DNA of 64,000 bases. Source: an uncultured Lachnospiraceae bacterium. Lineage in GTDB: Bacteria > Bacillota > Clostridia > Lachnospirales > Lachnospiraceae. Below the pieces are notes generated by a model that searched no databases, was not told the DNA's origin, and was given only the letters and a program-made list of their open reading frames with translations. Below are positions 31,895-40,465 of the stretch, piece by piece (positions within the stretch are counted from its first letter, which is position 1; every line of letters begins with the position of its first letter). Position numbers and translations under genes: made by a program. The stretch covers positions 62,001-126,000 of the forward strand of contig CALGVA010000073.1 in NCBI GenBank assembly GCA_937920345.1, read 5' to 3'.

Positions 31895-32911
31895 ATGGCA
31901 ATTTTGGTTACGGGTGGCGCAGGTTATATCGGGTCTCACACAGTAGTTGAACTGCAGAACGCTGGATATGACGTGGTAGTTGTGGATAATCTGGCAAATT
32001 CCAGTGAGAAGTCTCTGGCACGTGTGGAGAAGATCACGGGGAAACCGGTGAAATTCTATAAGGCGGACATTCTGGACAGAGAGGCGTTAGAGAATATTTT
32101 TAAGCAGGAGAAGATCGATTCCTGTATTCATTTCGCGGGACTCAAGGCGGTGGGCGAGTCCGTACAGAAGCCCTGGGAATATTATGAGAACAATATCGCT
32201 GGCACACTTACGCTGGTGGATGTCATGCGGAAGAACGGCGTGAAGAACATTATCTTTTCTTCTTCCGCCACCGTATATGGGGATCCGGCGATCATTCCGA
32301 TCACGGAGGAGTGCCCGAAGGGACAGTGCACGAACCCTTACGGCTGGACGAAATCCATGCTGGAACAGATCTTAAGCGATATGCAGAAAGCGGACCCGGA
32401 ATGGAATGTGATCCTGCTTCGCTACTTCAATCCGATCGGTGCGCATAAGAGCGGTACGATCGGCGAGAATCCGAACGGCATTCCCAATAACCTGATGCCT
32501 TACATCACGCAGGTGGCCGTAGGCAAGCTGAAAGAACTGGGCGTATTCGGCAACGATTATGATACGCCGGATGGAACAGGTGTCCGCGATTATATCCACG
32601 TGGTGGATCTTGCGGTCGGTCATGTGAAGGCGCTCAAGAAGATCGAGGAGAAAGCGGGACTGTGTATTTATAACCTGGGTACGGGTGTGGGCTACAGCGT
32701 ACTGGATATCGTGAAGAACTTCGAGGAGGCAACGGGCGTAAAGATTCCTTATGTGATTAAGGACAGACGTGCCGGAGACATCGCAACCTGCTACTCGAAT
32801 GCGGATAAGGCGAAGCGGGAGCTGGGCTGGGAAGCACAGTACGGCATCAGGGATATGTGTGCGGATTCCTGGAGGTGGCAGAGCAATAATCCGAACGGAT
32901 ATGAGGATTAA
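31895..32911 (+). CDS. galE: UDP-glucose 4-epimerase
   Basis: A 338-residue short-chain dehydrogenase that interconverts UDP-glucose and UDP-galactose in the Leloir pathway. The NAD-binding loop is VTGGAGYIGSHT (residues 5-16); the catalytic serine region is FSSSATVYGDP and the Tyr/Lys pair is in YGWTKSMLEQ, with RYFNPIGAHKSG, DYIHVVDLA and GYSVLDIV further on. The length matches the family. An AGGTG site precedes the ATG. It follows the uridylyltransferase gene and links to the alpha-galactosidase at 16202 in galactose use. Confidence 0.95.
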   Translation: MAILVTGGAGYIGSHTVVELQNAGYDVVVVDNLANSSEKSLARVEKITGKPVKFYKADILDREALENIFKQEKIDSCIHFAGLKAVGESVQKPWEYYENNIAGTLTLVDVMRKNGVKNIIFSSSATVYGDPAIIPITEECPKGQCTNPYGWTKSMLEQILSDMQKADPEWNVILLRYFNPIGAHKSGTIGENPNGIPNNLMPYITQVAVGKLKELGVFGNDYDTPDGTGVRDYIHVVDLAVGHVKALKKIEEKAGLCIYNLGTGVGYSVLDIVKNFEEATGVKIPYVIKDRRAGDIATCYSNADKAKRELGWEAQYGIRDMCADSWRWQSNNPNGYED

Positions 32912-32983
32912 CTGGATTGTCAGCTGACCGGCGCGCTGGAAGCCGGGCCTGAGAATAATAGATATGATTGACAAAAATAAAAG

Positions 32984-33022
32984 GAGAAGACACGGATCAT
33001 GAAGATTCGGGTCTTCTCTTTT
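32984..33022 (+). terminator. Terminator of galE
   Basis: GAGAAGAC (32984-32991) pairs perfectly with GTCTTCTC (33011-33018), followed by four T. Confidence 0.75.
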
Positions 33023-33072
33023 CGTTGTGTCAAATCTCGCATTCCTGCGCGTGAATGGTATTTTCATTCACG

Positions 33073-33723
33073 CTATGCCACATACAGGTACATAAAAATG
33101 AAGTGGCAGATACTTCCGCCCATCACGAACAGGTGGAAGATCTCATGGGAACCGAAATACTTGTGCCGTGCATTAAAAATCGGCAGTTTCAGTGCGTAGA
33201 TGATGCCGCCCAGTGTATAGATGATACCGCCTGCCAGAAGCCACAGGAACGCACTGCGAGAGAGTGTATTCCACAAGGTGCCGAACACTGCAAGACATGC
33301 CCAGCCCATGGCGATGTAGAGTACAGAGGAGAACCATTTCGGACAGGTGATCCAGCAGGCTTTGATGATCATGCCTGCAATGGCTATGCCCCATACGACG
33401 GCTAACAGCGTGTAGCCGAGTCTGTTGCCCAGAACGACGAGACAGACAGGCGTGTAGGAACCGGCAATCAATACGAAAATCATCATGTGATCCAGTTTGC
33501 GGAATACCCGCAGGATATTGTCCTTGACAGTTACGCTGTGGTATATGGCGCTGGCGCCGTAGAGCGCCACCATGCTGCCGATAAATACCGCCATGGCAAT
33601 AAATGTTATATGATCCGCATCCGTGGCAACTTTGACCATAAGCGGCGTAGCCGCTATGATTGCCATCATCATACCGATAAAATGTGTGATAGCGCTTCCG
33701 GGTTCGCGAATTGTAATTTGCAT
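33073..33723 (-). CDS. Hemolysin III family (PAQR-like) membrane protein
   Basis: A 216-residue protein with seven hydrophobic segments. Metal-binding marks of the PAQR/hemolysin III family are present: GASAIYHSV, RKLDHMMIFVLIAGSYTPVC, and GSHEIFHLFVMGGSICHF at the C-terminus. Homologues include YqfA; the bacterial role is unclear, with membrane fluidity or a hydrolase-like activity proposed. GAAGGGATTATCT precedes the ATG. It converges with galE. Confidence 0.88.
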   Translation of the reverse strand: MQITIREPGSAITHFIGMMMAIIAATPLMVKVATDADHITFIAMAVFIGSMVALYGASAIYHSVTVKDNILRVFRKLDHMMIFVLIAGSYTPVCLVVLGNRLGYTLLAVVWGIAIAGMIIKACWITCPKWFSSVLYIAMGWACLAVFGTLWNTLSRSAFLWLLAGGIIYTLGGIIYALKLPIFNARHKYFGSHEIFHLFVMGGSICHFIFMYLYVA

Positions 33724-33790
33724 AGATAATCCCTTCTTTCTGTCAGTCCCTTGCCAGATACCTTCAGATATCTGACATGGCTATAATACG

Positions 33791-33821
33791 TTGACATGTA
33801 GTAATAAAAACTACATATAAT
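33791..33821 (+). promoter_or_regulatory. MerR-like promoter with palindrome in a 19-bp spacer
   Basis: Perfect TTGACA (33791-33796) and perfect TATAAT (33816-33821), separated by 19 bp. The spacer is almost wholly filled by the dyad ATGTAGT-(7)-ACTACAT (33796-33802, 33810-33816). This layout is the mark of promoters activated by MerR-family regulators. No plus-strand gene follows until 34422; an ORF of 37 codons at 33844 lacks a ribosome binding site. Confidence 0.5.
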
Positions 33822-33935
33822 ATATAATAATACTACTTAAAGTATGCAGTGTCAATCATATTATGCACAATCTTTACAGCTATTTTCGGGATCATTTGGC
33901 AGATATGCCAATTTACTGAAAATGTGTAGAAACAG

Positions 33936-34202
33936 TCAGTCTTCTTCAATGACATGAATTTCCAGATAATCAAAATCAATGGATTCGATAAAATTATCCT
34001 GTGTAAACCGGGTCTTATCGTGGCGCTTAAAATCATGAACGGTGGAATCCAGCCAGATGGGTTTGCAAAGATCGAAACGATAACATACTTCATCCAGGGC
34101 GTGAAATACTTTGTGCGTGCGCGTATCTGACGAACCGTCTTCGATGACGGTGTCACGCAGCATACGATTATCTTTAAATTCTTTGGCCCAAAGACGAAAC
34201 AT
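33936..34202 (-). CDS. Small conserved hypothetical protein
   Basis: An 88-residue, strongly charged soluble protein. GAGAGGTGCATCC precedes the ATG. It contains MLRDTVIEDGSSDTRTHKVF, then LCKPIWLDSTVHDF and the acidic end DFDYLEIHVIEED. I recall near-identical small proteins in many Lachnospiraceae, so it is a real gene, but no function is known to me. It stands alone between the possible MerR-like promoter and the DUF6020 gene, on the opposite strand to both. Confidence 0.75.
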   Translation of the reverse strand: MFRLWAKEFKDNRMLRDTVIEDGSSDTRTHKVFHALDEVCYRFDLCKPIWLDSTVHDFKRHDKTRFTQDNFIESIDFDYLEIHVIEED

Positions 34203-34421
34203 GGATGCACCTCTCTTATTTCTTCTGTTGTAACGGTTCTGTATCTATGGCATTGTGACGTAACGGTCCAGCCTTACACGACTTTGCTTTCCATAATAAT
34301 ATACAGATCATTGTGTTAAAAGTAAACACTTTTTCTTTGTTCTATAAAATGATACACTGATTACAGTTCGGGTTGTAAAACAAGATCCGGCATAAGTTGA
34401 CAAAACAGGATCAGAAGATAA

Positions 34422-36395
34422 GTGCAGAAAACAGAATACGAACAGAATAAGGAAACAGGTAACGTGAGAGAAGACAGAAGCGGATGGATAAAAAATAAAT
34501 ATGTAATAATTGTCATATCTATGATACTGTCTGGCATAAATATATATTTAGCGGCAACTTTGGAGCCGTGGACGCAGCCTGCAGACAGACTGCGTATCAT
34601 GCTGTTCTGCGTACTGGGCACGGCTGCCGGGTATGTATTGGTCCGCGGATTCTTCAGACAGCACGGGGAGAGACTGCGGGTGCATTCGCTCGTGTGGGGT
34701 GTGCTTATGTCGGCGGCATATGTGCTGGGAGGCCGGCTGGGGCGCGACGGCACTGTGCTTTCTGGTTTACGGCATTTGCCCGGACTGCTTGTGCAGATCG
34801 CCTTTCTTGCGGTTCCCATAGCGTCCGGTGTCGCTTATGTACTGCGCGGCAGGAGTGTGCCGCATCAGGACGGCTTCGGGCAGAGGGCTCAACGGCTGTA
34901 TGAGAGGTGCGTAAAGAGAAGCGGCGCGCGGGAAAGAGCGGGGAAACAATATCGTCCTGCGCAGATATGGATTCTGTATGCGGCGGTGATTTTCTTATGC
35001 TGGCTGCCGGTTTTCCTTGCCTATTATCCGTCGGTTTTTGCTTACGATGCGGAGGGACAGTTATACCAGGTGATTGCGCACGATTATAGCACACATCACC
35101 CGTTGCTTCATACCTTATTCTTAGGGGCTTTCTTTCGGATGGGCGCTGCATGGTTCCATTCCGTTTCGATCGGTATGGCTGTGCATTCCGTCGTACAGAT
35201 GGCGCTTATGGCTGCTGCATTCGGTTACACGCTGTCGTATCTGTACCGCAGAGGCGTACCGGTATATTTGCGGGTGCTGCTTGCGCTTTTCTACGCGTTG
35301 TTTCCGGCCAATTCGATTCTGGCGTTAAGCACGACGAAAGATGTGTTATTTGCGGCACTGGTGCTGTTATACACGCTGACACTTCACAGGTTTATCACGA
35401 AGCAGAGGTGTGATAAGACCGAAGAACAGCCGAAGACGGAGGCGTTACGTGACCGGGGTCTCCTGCTGGGGTATGTGGTGTGGGCGGTGCTTATGCTGTT
35501 GTTCAGAAACAATGCGGTTTATGCGATCATTCTGAGCATCCCTGTCGTCTGTCTGCTGCTGCGCGGGGAGAAGGGTATGAGAGCCGGGACATGGAAACGG
35601 TATCTGTTTGGCACCGGCATAGCGCTGCTTATGTTCGCGGTGTGTGCGGCGGCGCTGAAATCCGTTACCGGGGCGCAAAACGGCAGCCCGCGGGAAATGC
35701 TCAGCGTTCCGCTGCAGCAGATGGCGCGCACCAGAGTGGTGGCGGAAGATACTTTGTCTGAGGAGATGCGGCAGGAACTGGACCGGTATCTGCCCTCCGA
35801 GTGGGTGATGGCAGCCTATAATTCCCATCTGGCTGATCCGGTGAAAAACCGTGCGGTGATCCATGACGATCCGGCGGGACTCATTAAGACATGGATAAAG
35901 CTGGGGATGCAGCATCCGCAGATCTATATAGATGCTTTTCTGGATAACTCGATAGGGTACTGGTATGTACAGGACCGCAGCCATGCACAGATCTACGGGA
36001 TCGGAACGGAGAGCGGTTTCGGCTATCTCTCCACCGACAACAGGACGATGCCGGCAGGATGCGAGATTGTGGAGCACAGTTACCTGCCGGCACTGCGTGC
36101 AGGCATGGAACGCATCGTGTCGGATAATGTTTACCAGAAACTGCCCGTGATCAGACTGATCTTCGCACCCGCTTTGTACTGGTGGCTGCTATGCATGTAT
36201 ACTGCGAAGGTAATCTACAGGAAACGCTATGAATTGTTGATTCCGGCAGTTTTCCTGATGTGCTATTACATGACTCTGCTCTTGTCGCCGACTGTACTGA
36301 TCCGCTATATGTATCCGTTTGTGGTGGCTGTTCCTGCAATATGTTGTTGCCTGACGGTTGATCTGATGGATATTAAAGGTAAAAATATACAATAA
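34422..36395 (+). CDS. DUF6020-family polytopic membrane protein
   Basis: A 657-residue protein with about a dozen membrane segments. A GTG at 34422 is taken as start; GTG at 34464 (VREDRSGW), with AAGGA ten bases upstream, is equally likely. After four hydrophobic segments comes a loop with FLAYYPSVFAYDAEGQLYQV and HDYSTHHPLLHTLFLGAFF, an arrangement like the first periplasmic loop of GT-C glycosyltransferases, with an Asp available for metal. A large extracellular part (about residues 430-560) lies before the last segments. A role in envelope glycan transfer is likely but inferred. Confidence 0.7.
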   Translation: MQKTEYEQNKETGNVREDRSGWIKNKYVIIVISMILSGINIYLAATLEPWTQPADRLRIMLFCVLGTAAGYVLVRGFFRQHGERLRVHSLVWGVLMSAAYVLGGRLGRDGTVLSGLRHLPGLLVQIAFLAVPIASGVAYVLRGRSVPHQDGFGQRAQRLYERCVKRSGARERAGKQYRPAQIWILYAAVIFLCWLPVFLAYYPSVFAYDAEGQLYQVIAHDYSTHHPLLHTLFLGAFFRMGAAWFHSVSIGMAVHSVVQMALMAAAFGYTLSYLYRRGVPVYLRVLLALFYALFPANSILALSTTKDVLFAALVLLYTLTLHRFITKQRCDKTEEQPKTEALRDRGLLLGYVVWAVLMLLFRNNAVYAIILSIPVVCLLLRGEKGMRAGTWKRYLFGTGIALLMFAVCAAALKSVTGAQNGSPREMLSVPLQQMARTRVVAEDTLSEEMRQELDRYLPSEWVMAAYNSHLADPVKNRAVIHDDPAGLIKTWIKLGMQHPQIYIDAFLDNSIGYWYVQDRSHAQIYGIGTESGFGYLSTDNRTMPAGCEIVEHSYLPALRAGMERIVSDNVYQKLPVIRLIFAPALYWWLLCMYTAKVIYRKRYELLIPAVFLMCYYMTLLLSPTVLIRYMYPFVVAVPAICCCLTVDLMDIKGKNIQ

Positions 36396-36447
36396 AAATT
36401 AAATATTTATGAATTTTTTGTATAATATATACATTTTGATAAAACGG

Positions 36448-36456
36448 TGGTATACT
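36448..36456 (+). promoter_or_regulatory. Extended -10 promoter of the alarmone synthetase
   Basis: TGGTATACT, 131 bases before the start at 36587. The -35 region is not convincing. Confidence 0.4.
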
Positions 36457-36586
36457 ATTCATAATGGCAATAAGCAGTATTGCGGAATTGAGCGTGCACT
36501 GCGGATGTACTTGCAGGATAAGTGTGCCGGTGAGGGAGCAGCAGAATTAAAATTTTGTGTGAATTTCAGGGGGAAACAGCAGCAAT

Positions 36587-37243
36587 ATGGAAATAAGGAT
36601 AGACCGGGATGGAGATATCGACAGCTGGAAAGAAGTGACACTGATCTATAACTCCGCTTTAAAACAGATATCCACGAAACTGGAGATTCTGAATGATGAA
36701 TTTCAGCACGTACACAGATATAATCCGATAGAACATATTAAATCACGTATCAAGACGCCGGAAAGCATCGTCAAGAAGTTAAAGAAACACGGCTATGAAT
36801 CCACGATCAATAATATGATCCGTTATGTCAATGACATTGCGGGTATCCGTGTGATATGCTCTTTTGCATCGGATATTTACCAGATCGCGGAGATGATCAG
36901 CAACCAGAGCGATATCAAGGTGATCTCCGTGAAAGACTATATTGTCAATCCGAAGGCCAGCGGCTATAAGAGCTATCATATGCTGGTGACGGTGCCTGTA
37001 TATCTGTCAGACCGCATTGCGGATACGAAGGTGGAGATACAGATCAGAACGGTCGCCATGGATTTCTGGGCCAGTCTGGAGCATAAGATCCATTACAAGT
37101 TTGAGGGCAACGCGCCGGAACACATTAAAGACGAACTGGTCGAGTGCGCACAGATGGTATCGGACCTGGATGCCAGAATGCTGGCGCTCAACGAGGAGAT
37201 CCAGCATATAGAGCAGCAGGAACTGGAAGAATATGCAGAATAG
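36587..37243 (+). CDS. Small alarmone synthetase ((p)ppGpp synthetase, RelA/SpoT domain)
   Basis: A 218-residue protein consisting of a synthetase domain only, as in YjbM/YwaC. Marks are IKTPESIVKKLKKHGYE, NDIAGIRVICSFASDIYQIA, NPKASGYKSYHMLVTV and VEIQIRTVAMDFWASLEHKI. It transfers pyrophosphate from ATP to GDP or GTP to make the stringent-response alarmone. No hydrolase, TGS or ACT domain is present, so activity is probably set by transcription or allostery. GGGGGAAAC lies upstream of the ATG. It is a single gene with its own terminator. Confidence 0.92.
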   Translation: MEIRIDRDGDIDSWKEVTLIYNSALKQISTKLEILNDEFQHVHRYNPIEHIKSRIKTPESIVKKLKKHGYESTINNMIRYVNDIAGIRVICSFASDIYQIAEMISNQSDIKVISVKDYIVNPKASGYKSYHMLVTVPVYLSDRIADTKVEIQIRTVAMDFWASLEHKIHYKFEGNAPEHIKDELVECAQMVSDLDARMLALNEEIQHIEQQELEEYAE

Positions 37244-37251
37244 GAAAATCC

Positions 37252-37282
37252 GGGTGGAGGGAAACTTCCATCCGTTTTTTTT
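37252..37282 (+). terminator. Terminator of the alarmone synthetase
   Basis: GGGTGGAGG (37252-37260) pairs, using G-U pairs, with CTTCCATCC (37265-37273), followed by a long T-run. Confidence 0.88.
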
Positions 37283-37629
37283 ATGGGATAGGAAATAAAA
37301 GCCTTTCGGGCAGCGTGCGCAGGTCTGCATATGGAAGCTTGAGAAATGTGTCTGTAAAATGAGGAGTGCCCAAGTACCTTGCGGCACTTGGGCTATTATG
37401 AAAAAATTTATCTATGTGTGTAATGATAAACATTACATTTTCTCTCGTTTGGTATAGGTAAAGTATACAGTGAAAATATGAATAAACTATGAACAACATG
37501 TGAAGTTATCGTAAATATTTACAATACAGGAGGAAAACAAACACTAAAGTTGTGCAAACTATATAAAAACCGCGGTTTGTAAGGTGCGGTCCGAAAAGAA
37601 CCCTGAAGAATCAGACTTTTGCTTTGCAG
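37283..37629. other. Intergenic region with palindromes
   Basis: No gene is supported. It holds a perfect 8-bp inverted repeat, GCCCAAGT at 37368-37375 with ACTTGGGC at 37386-37393, and a 12-bp perfect palindrome AAACCGCGGTTT at 37567-37578. An unused AGGAGG-like block lies near 37530. The promoter of the next gene follows at 37630. Confidence 0.55.
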
Positions 37630-37658
37630 TTGTCATATCGTCGCAAAGGTGTTAAAAT
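37630..37658 (+). promoter_or_regulatory. Sigma-A promoter for the coiled-coil protein gene
   Basis: TTGTCA, a 17-bp spacer and TAAAAT, about 110 bases before the start at 37770. Confidence 0.65.
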
Positions 37659-37769
37659 GCCATTAAGTTATTAAGTGTTTAAACGGCAGGAAGAAACGAC
37701 AGGCGCGTCAGAAACGGCGTCGGAGGAGTGTGCCGCTGCGGCAGGCTGTTCCGGCATGGAGGAAAGAGC

Positions 37770-38288
37770 ATGGATACCTTTATCGATAAGATTGCACAGA
37801 AAAGAAATGCACAGGAGATGATCCGGGCGAATATGACGGCGGAGGCCGTCAAGATGGAGCAGATGGAGAATCAGATGAAGGCATATGATGAACTTATGCA
37901 GGAGATCAGGCAGGTCAATCTGAAAACAGCACAGAACGTTACGGAACTTCAGGACGTGCTGAAAGACTGTGTCTCCAGACTGGAGGCCATGCAGGAACAG
38001 GATGCAGGCGAGGGAGCGCTGACGGGTCAGGAACTGGCACAGATCAGAGAACTTCTGGAAGAGAAATTCAGACAGTCGGATGATTTCCTGCACAGGGAGA
38101 ACGTTAAGGTGTACCGCAATGTGCAGGCGGCCGTGGCGGAGGAACTGGGTAAGCAGACGGAGGAACTGAAGAAGAGCCAGATCGAGAACAGGGGAAGCCG
38201 GGCAGTGCTGCCGGTCTCTATTCTGATTCTGATCGGTGTGATTGCGGATATTCTGATTAAGCTGTTTGGCGTTGTGATTCCGATGTAG
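37770..38288 (+). CDS. Coiled-coil, C-tail-anchored hypothetical protein
   Basis: A 172-residue protein, start at 37770 (MDTFIDKIAQKRNAQEM) after GGAGGAAAGAGC. From residue 20 to about 140 it is predicted coiled coil (MEQMENQMKAYDELMQEIRQ and similar heptads). One membrane segment near the end (VLPVSILILIGVIADILIKL) leaves only a few residues beyond. It should sit in the cytoplasm, fixed to the membrane by its tail. I recall similar starts (MDxFMDKLAQK) in Lachnospiraceae proteins of unknown role. The stop codon overlaps the beginning of hairpin repeat copy B. Confidence 0.72.
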   Translation: MDTFIDKIAQKRNAQEMIRANMTAEAVKMEQMENQMKAYDELMQEIRQVNLKTAQNVTELQDVLKDCVSRLEAMQEQDAGEGALTGQELAQIRELLEEKFRQSDDFLHRENVKVYRNVQAAVAEELGKQTEELKKSQIENRGSRAVLPVSILILIGVIADILIKLFGVVIPM

Positions 38289-38446
38289 CGTCACAAATCT
38301 GTTTGATGGCAGACGCAGATTTGAGATTAGCGTCTCCTTGTCGCATAAACGTTTCAGAATGAGGTATAGCTCTTATCGCAGAGCCGAATCTGATATTCGG
38401 CTCGCGATTCCTCCGACGCTAAAGCGTCTGCGGAATGGAGATTATT
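38287..38446 (+). repeat. Dispersed hairpin repeat, copy B with a second module
   Basis: 38287-38362 matches copy A (26571-26645) at about 63 of 75 bases. A second hairpin module follows: GAGCCGAAT-CTGAT-ATTCGGCTC (38381-38403), then GACGC-TAAA-GCGTC, ending in GGAATGGAGATTATT directly before the flavin reductase ATG. Both copies thus end in the ribosome binding site of the next gene. Confidence 0.85.
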
Positions 38447-39019
38447 ATGAATAAACAGACATGGAAGGCGGGCAATATGCTGTATCCGCTGCCGGCAGTT
38501 TTGGTCAGTGTGGCTGACCGCGCCGGTAAAACAAATTTATTTACCGTGGCATGGACGGGGACGATCTGTTCCGATCCGCCCATGGTTTCGATTTCCGTCA
38601 GACCGGAGCGGTATTCTTATCATATGATCGAGGAGACGGGAGAGTTTGTGATCAACCTGACGACGGAGGCGCTTGCCTATGCGACGGATTACTGCGGCGT
38701 CAAGAGCGGCAGAGATATCGATAAATGGCAGGAGACGGGACTGACACAGATGAAGGGTGAGCATATACAGGCGCCTATGGTGGCGGAGAGTCCCGTGAAC
38801 ATAGAATGCCGTGTGACACAGAAGCTGGAACTCGGAACCCATCATATGTTTCTGGCAGAGGTTCTGGCGGTTCATGTGGATGAGCAGTACATGGATGAAA
38901 CAGGAAGGTTCCTGTTAAATGATGCGAAACCGCTCGTCTATTCCCACGGCAGGTATCTGGGAGTCGGTGAGGAGATCGGCAGTTTCGGTTACAGTGTGAA
39001 GAAGAAAGGCAGGAGGTAG
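38447..39019 (+). CDS. Flavin reductase family (flavoredoxin-like) protein
   Basis: A 190-residue FMN-binding split-barrel protein, start at 38447 (MNKQTW) after GGAGATTATT. Marks are MLYPLPAVLVSVADRAGKTN, FTVAWTGTICSDPPMVSISV and GEFVINLTTEALAYATDYCG, typical of flavoredoxins and of clostridial flavin reductase-like electron carriers. It would bind FMN and shuttle electrons, partner unknown. Its leader is hairpin repeat copy B. It converges with the DNA polymerase IV gene, 18 bases away. Confidence 0.88.
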   Translation: MNKQTWKAGNMLYPLPAVLVSVADRAGKTNLFTVAWTGTICSDPPMVSISVRPERYSYHMIEETGEFVINLTTEALAYATDYCGVKSGRDIDKWQETGLTQMKGEHIQAPMVAESPVNIECRVTQKLELGTHHMFLAEVLAVHVDEQYMDETGRFLLNDAKPLVYSHGRYLGVGEEIGSFGYSVKKKGRR

Positions 39020-39037
39020 GAGGCCGGAAGTTTGTGG

Positions 39038-40273
39038 TCATTTCGGCGGCCGGTCACGCAGCAGACTGCCGCGGACGACAGCGTCCGCACCGTAACGGGC
39101 ACGGATAGCATCCAGAGCAGCATCGAGCTGCTCTTTTTTGTGTGTGGAAGGTTCCTTGCGGGAAATGGCAGACGGTGCCACTTCAGGCAGATCGAACAGA
39201 GAGAGCTGTACTGGTTCTTCGCAGGAGACGAGCCTGGAGGAACGTATCCCCAGCAGCCGTACCGGCGTACCGTTCCAGATCTCGTCGAACAGACCGCATG
39301 CTGTCCGATAGATTGTATCTGTCTGGTTCGTCGGGGTGAGCAGGGTGGTCTGGTGGGAGACCTTTTTAAAAGTATTGTATTTGATCTCAGTGCTGATCAT
39401 GCCGGCGGACTGACGGGAGGCGCGCAGCCTGCCGGAGACGGACTCGGCCAGAGCCAGGAGGACTCTGTGCGCCGTCTCTGTATCAACGGCGTCCTGTGAC
39501 AGCGTGGTGGAGTTGCCGATCCCTTTAGCGTCAGCGTGGACGGTGAACACTTCGGAGGCGTCGATGCCGTTGGCATATTCCCACAGAAGCGCACCGTGGC
39601 TCTTCAGATGTGCCTCCACAATAGAGCGGTCGGTGCGTGCCAGATCGCCGATCGTCAGTATCTCTAATTTGCGCAGCGCTTCGACGCTGGAATGTCCGCA
39701 CATGAACAGAGAAGATACCGGAAGCGGCCACATTTTCTCCTGAATTTCACAGGAGTAGAGCGTGTGTACCAGATCCGGCTTGCGGAAATCGGAAGCCATC
39801 TTGGCGAGAATCTTGCGGTCGGATATGCCTACATTGACAGTAAAACCGAGTTCGTCCCTGACACGGTTTTTGATCAGATGCGCGGCAGCTTCGGGGGAGG
39901 GATACTGTCTGCGGATCGGGGTGTAATCCATATAGCATTCGTCCACACTGACCTGTTCGATATCCGGACAGATGTCGGAAAGAAGGTGCATAAATTCCCT
40001 GCTCCGGCGGTCGTAGAGTTCGTGATCCGGGGATTCCAGTGTCAGTCCCGGACATTTGCGCATGGCATTTACAATGGGTTCGCCTGTGACGATACCATAG
40101 GATTTGGCAGGAATGGATTTGGCCAGCACGACGCCGTGGCGCTTTGCCATATCGCCGCCGATGATGGCGGGGATCGTGCGCAGATCGACCGGGCTGCCGC
40201 TATGCAGTTTTTCCAGAGCGCTCCAGCTTAAGTATGCGGAGTTGACGTCTATATGAAAAATGATCTTATCCAT
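39038..40273 (-). CDS. dinB: DNA polymerase IV (Y-family)
   Basis: A 411-residue translesion polymerase. The start at 40273 (MDKIIFHIDVNSAYLSW) is the family's usual N-terminus; ATG at 40291 is also in frame, and no strong ribosome binding site is seen for either. Catalytic acidic residues lie in HIDVNSAYLS and in QVSVDECYMDYT. A fingers motif is GVVLAKSIPAKSYGI, the thumb helix-hairpin region is LEILTIGDLA, and the little-finger domain follows. QLSLFDL near the C-terminus is a sliding-clamp binding motif. It lets replication pass damaged bases at the cost of accuracy. Confidence 0.92.
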   Translation of the reverse strand: MDKIIFHIDVNSAYLSWSALEKLHSGSPVDLRTIPAIIGGDMAKRHGVVLAKSIPAKSYGIVTGEPIVNAMRKCPGLTLESPDHELYDRRSREFMHLLSDICPDIEQVSVDECYMDYTPIRRQYPSPEAAAHLIKNRVRDELGFTVNVGISDRKILAKMASDFRKPDLVHTLYSCEIQEKMWPLPVSSLFMCGHSSVEALRKLEILTIGDLARTDRSIVEAHLKSHGALLWEYANGIDASEVFTVHADAKGIGNSTTLSQDAVDTETAHRVLLALAESVSGRLRASRQSAGMISTEIKYNTFKKVSHQTTLLTPTNQTDTIYRTACGLFDEIWNGTPVRLLGIRSSRLVSCEEPVQLSLFDLPEVAPSAISRKEPSTHKKEQLDAALDAIRARYGADAVVRGSLLRDRPPK

Positions 40274-40465
40274 ACCAGAATTATACATCACTTTACTTTT
40301 TGTGGAAATACTGATAGAATATAAAATGTTACGTTTTTGTTACAAAAGTTTGGCCGCTGAAAGGTACAAGAGCGTAATTTGCGTAATGTGCCCTTTCATT
40401 TTGTGGACTGCGGCTGGCAGAATATACCAACCGGCATACCGGTAAACGGATTTAAAATAAAGAAG

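Noticed and set aside
33844..33957. Small plus-strand open frame (37 codons) below the MerR-like promoter
   Set aside because: No ribosome binding site and no recognisable peptide type; it partly overlaps the 33936 gene in antisense.
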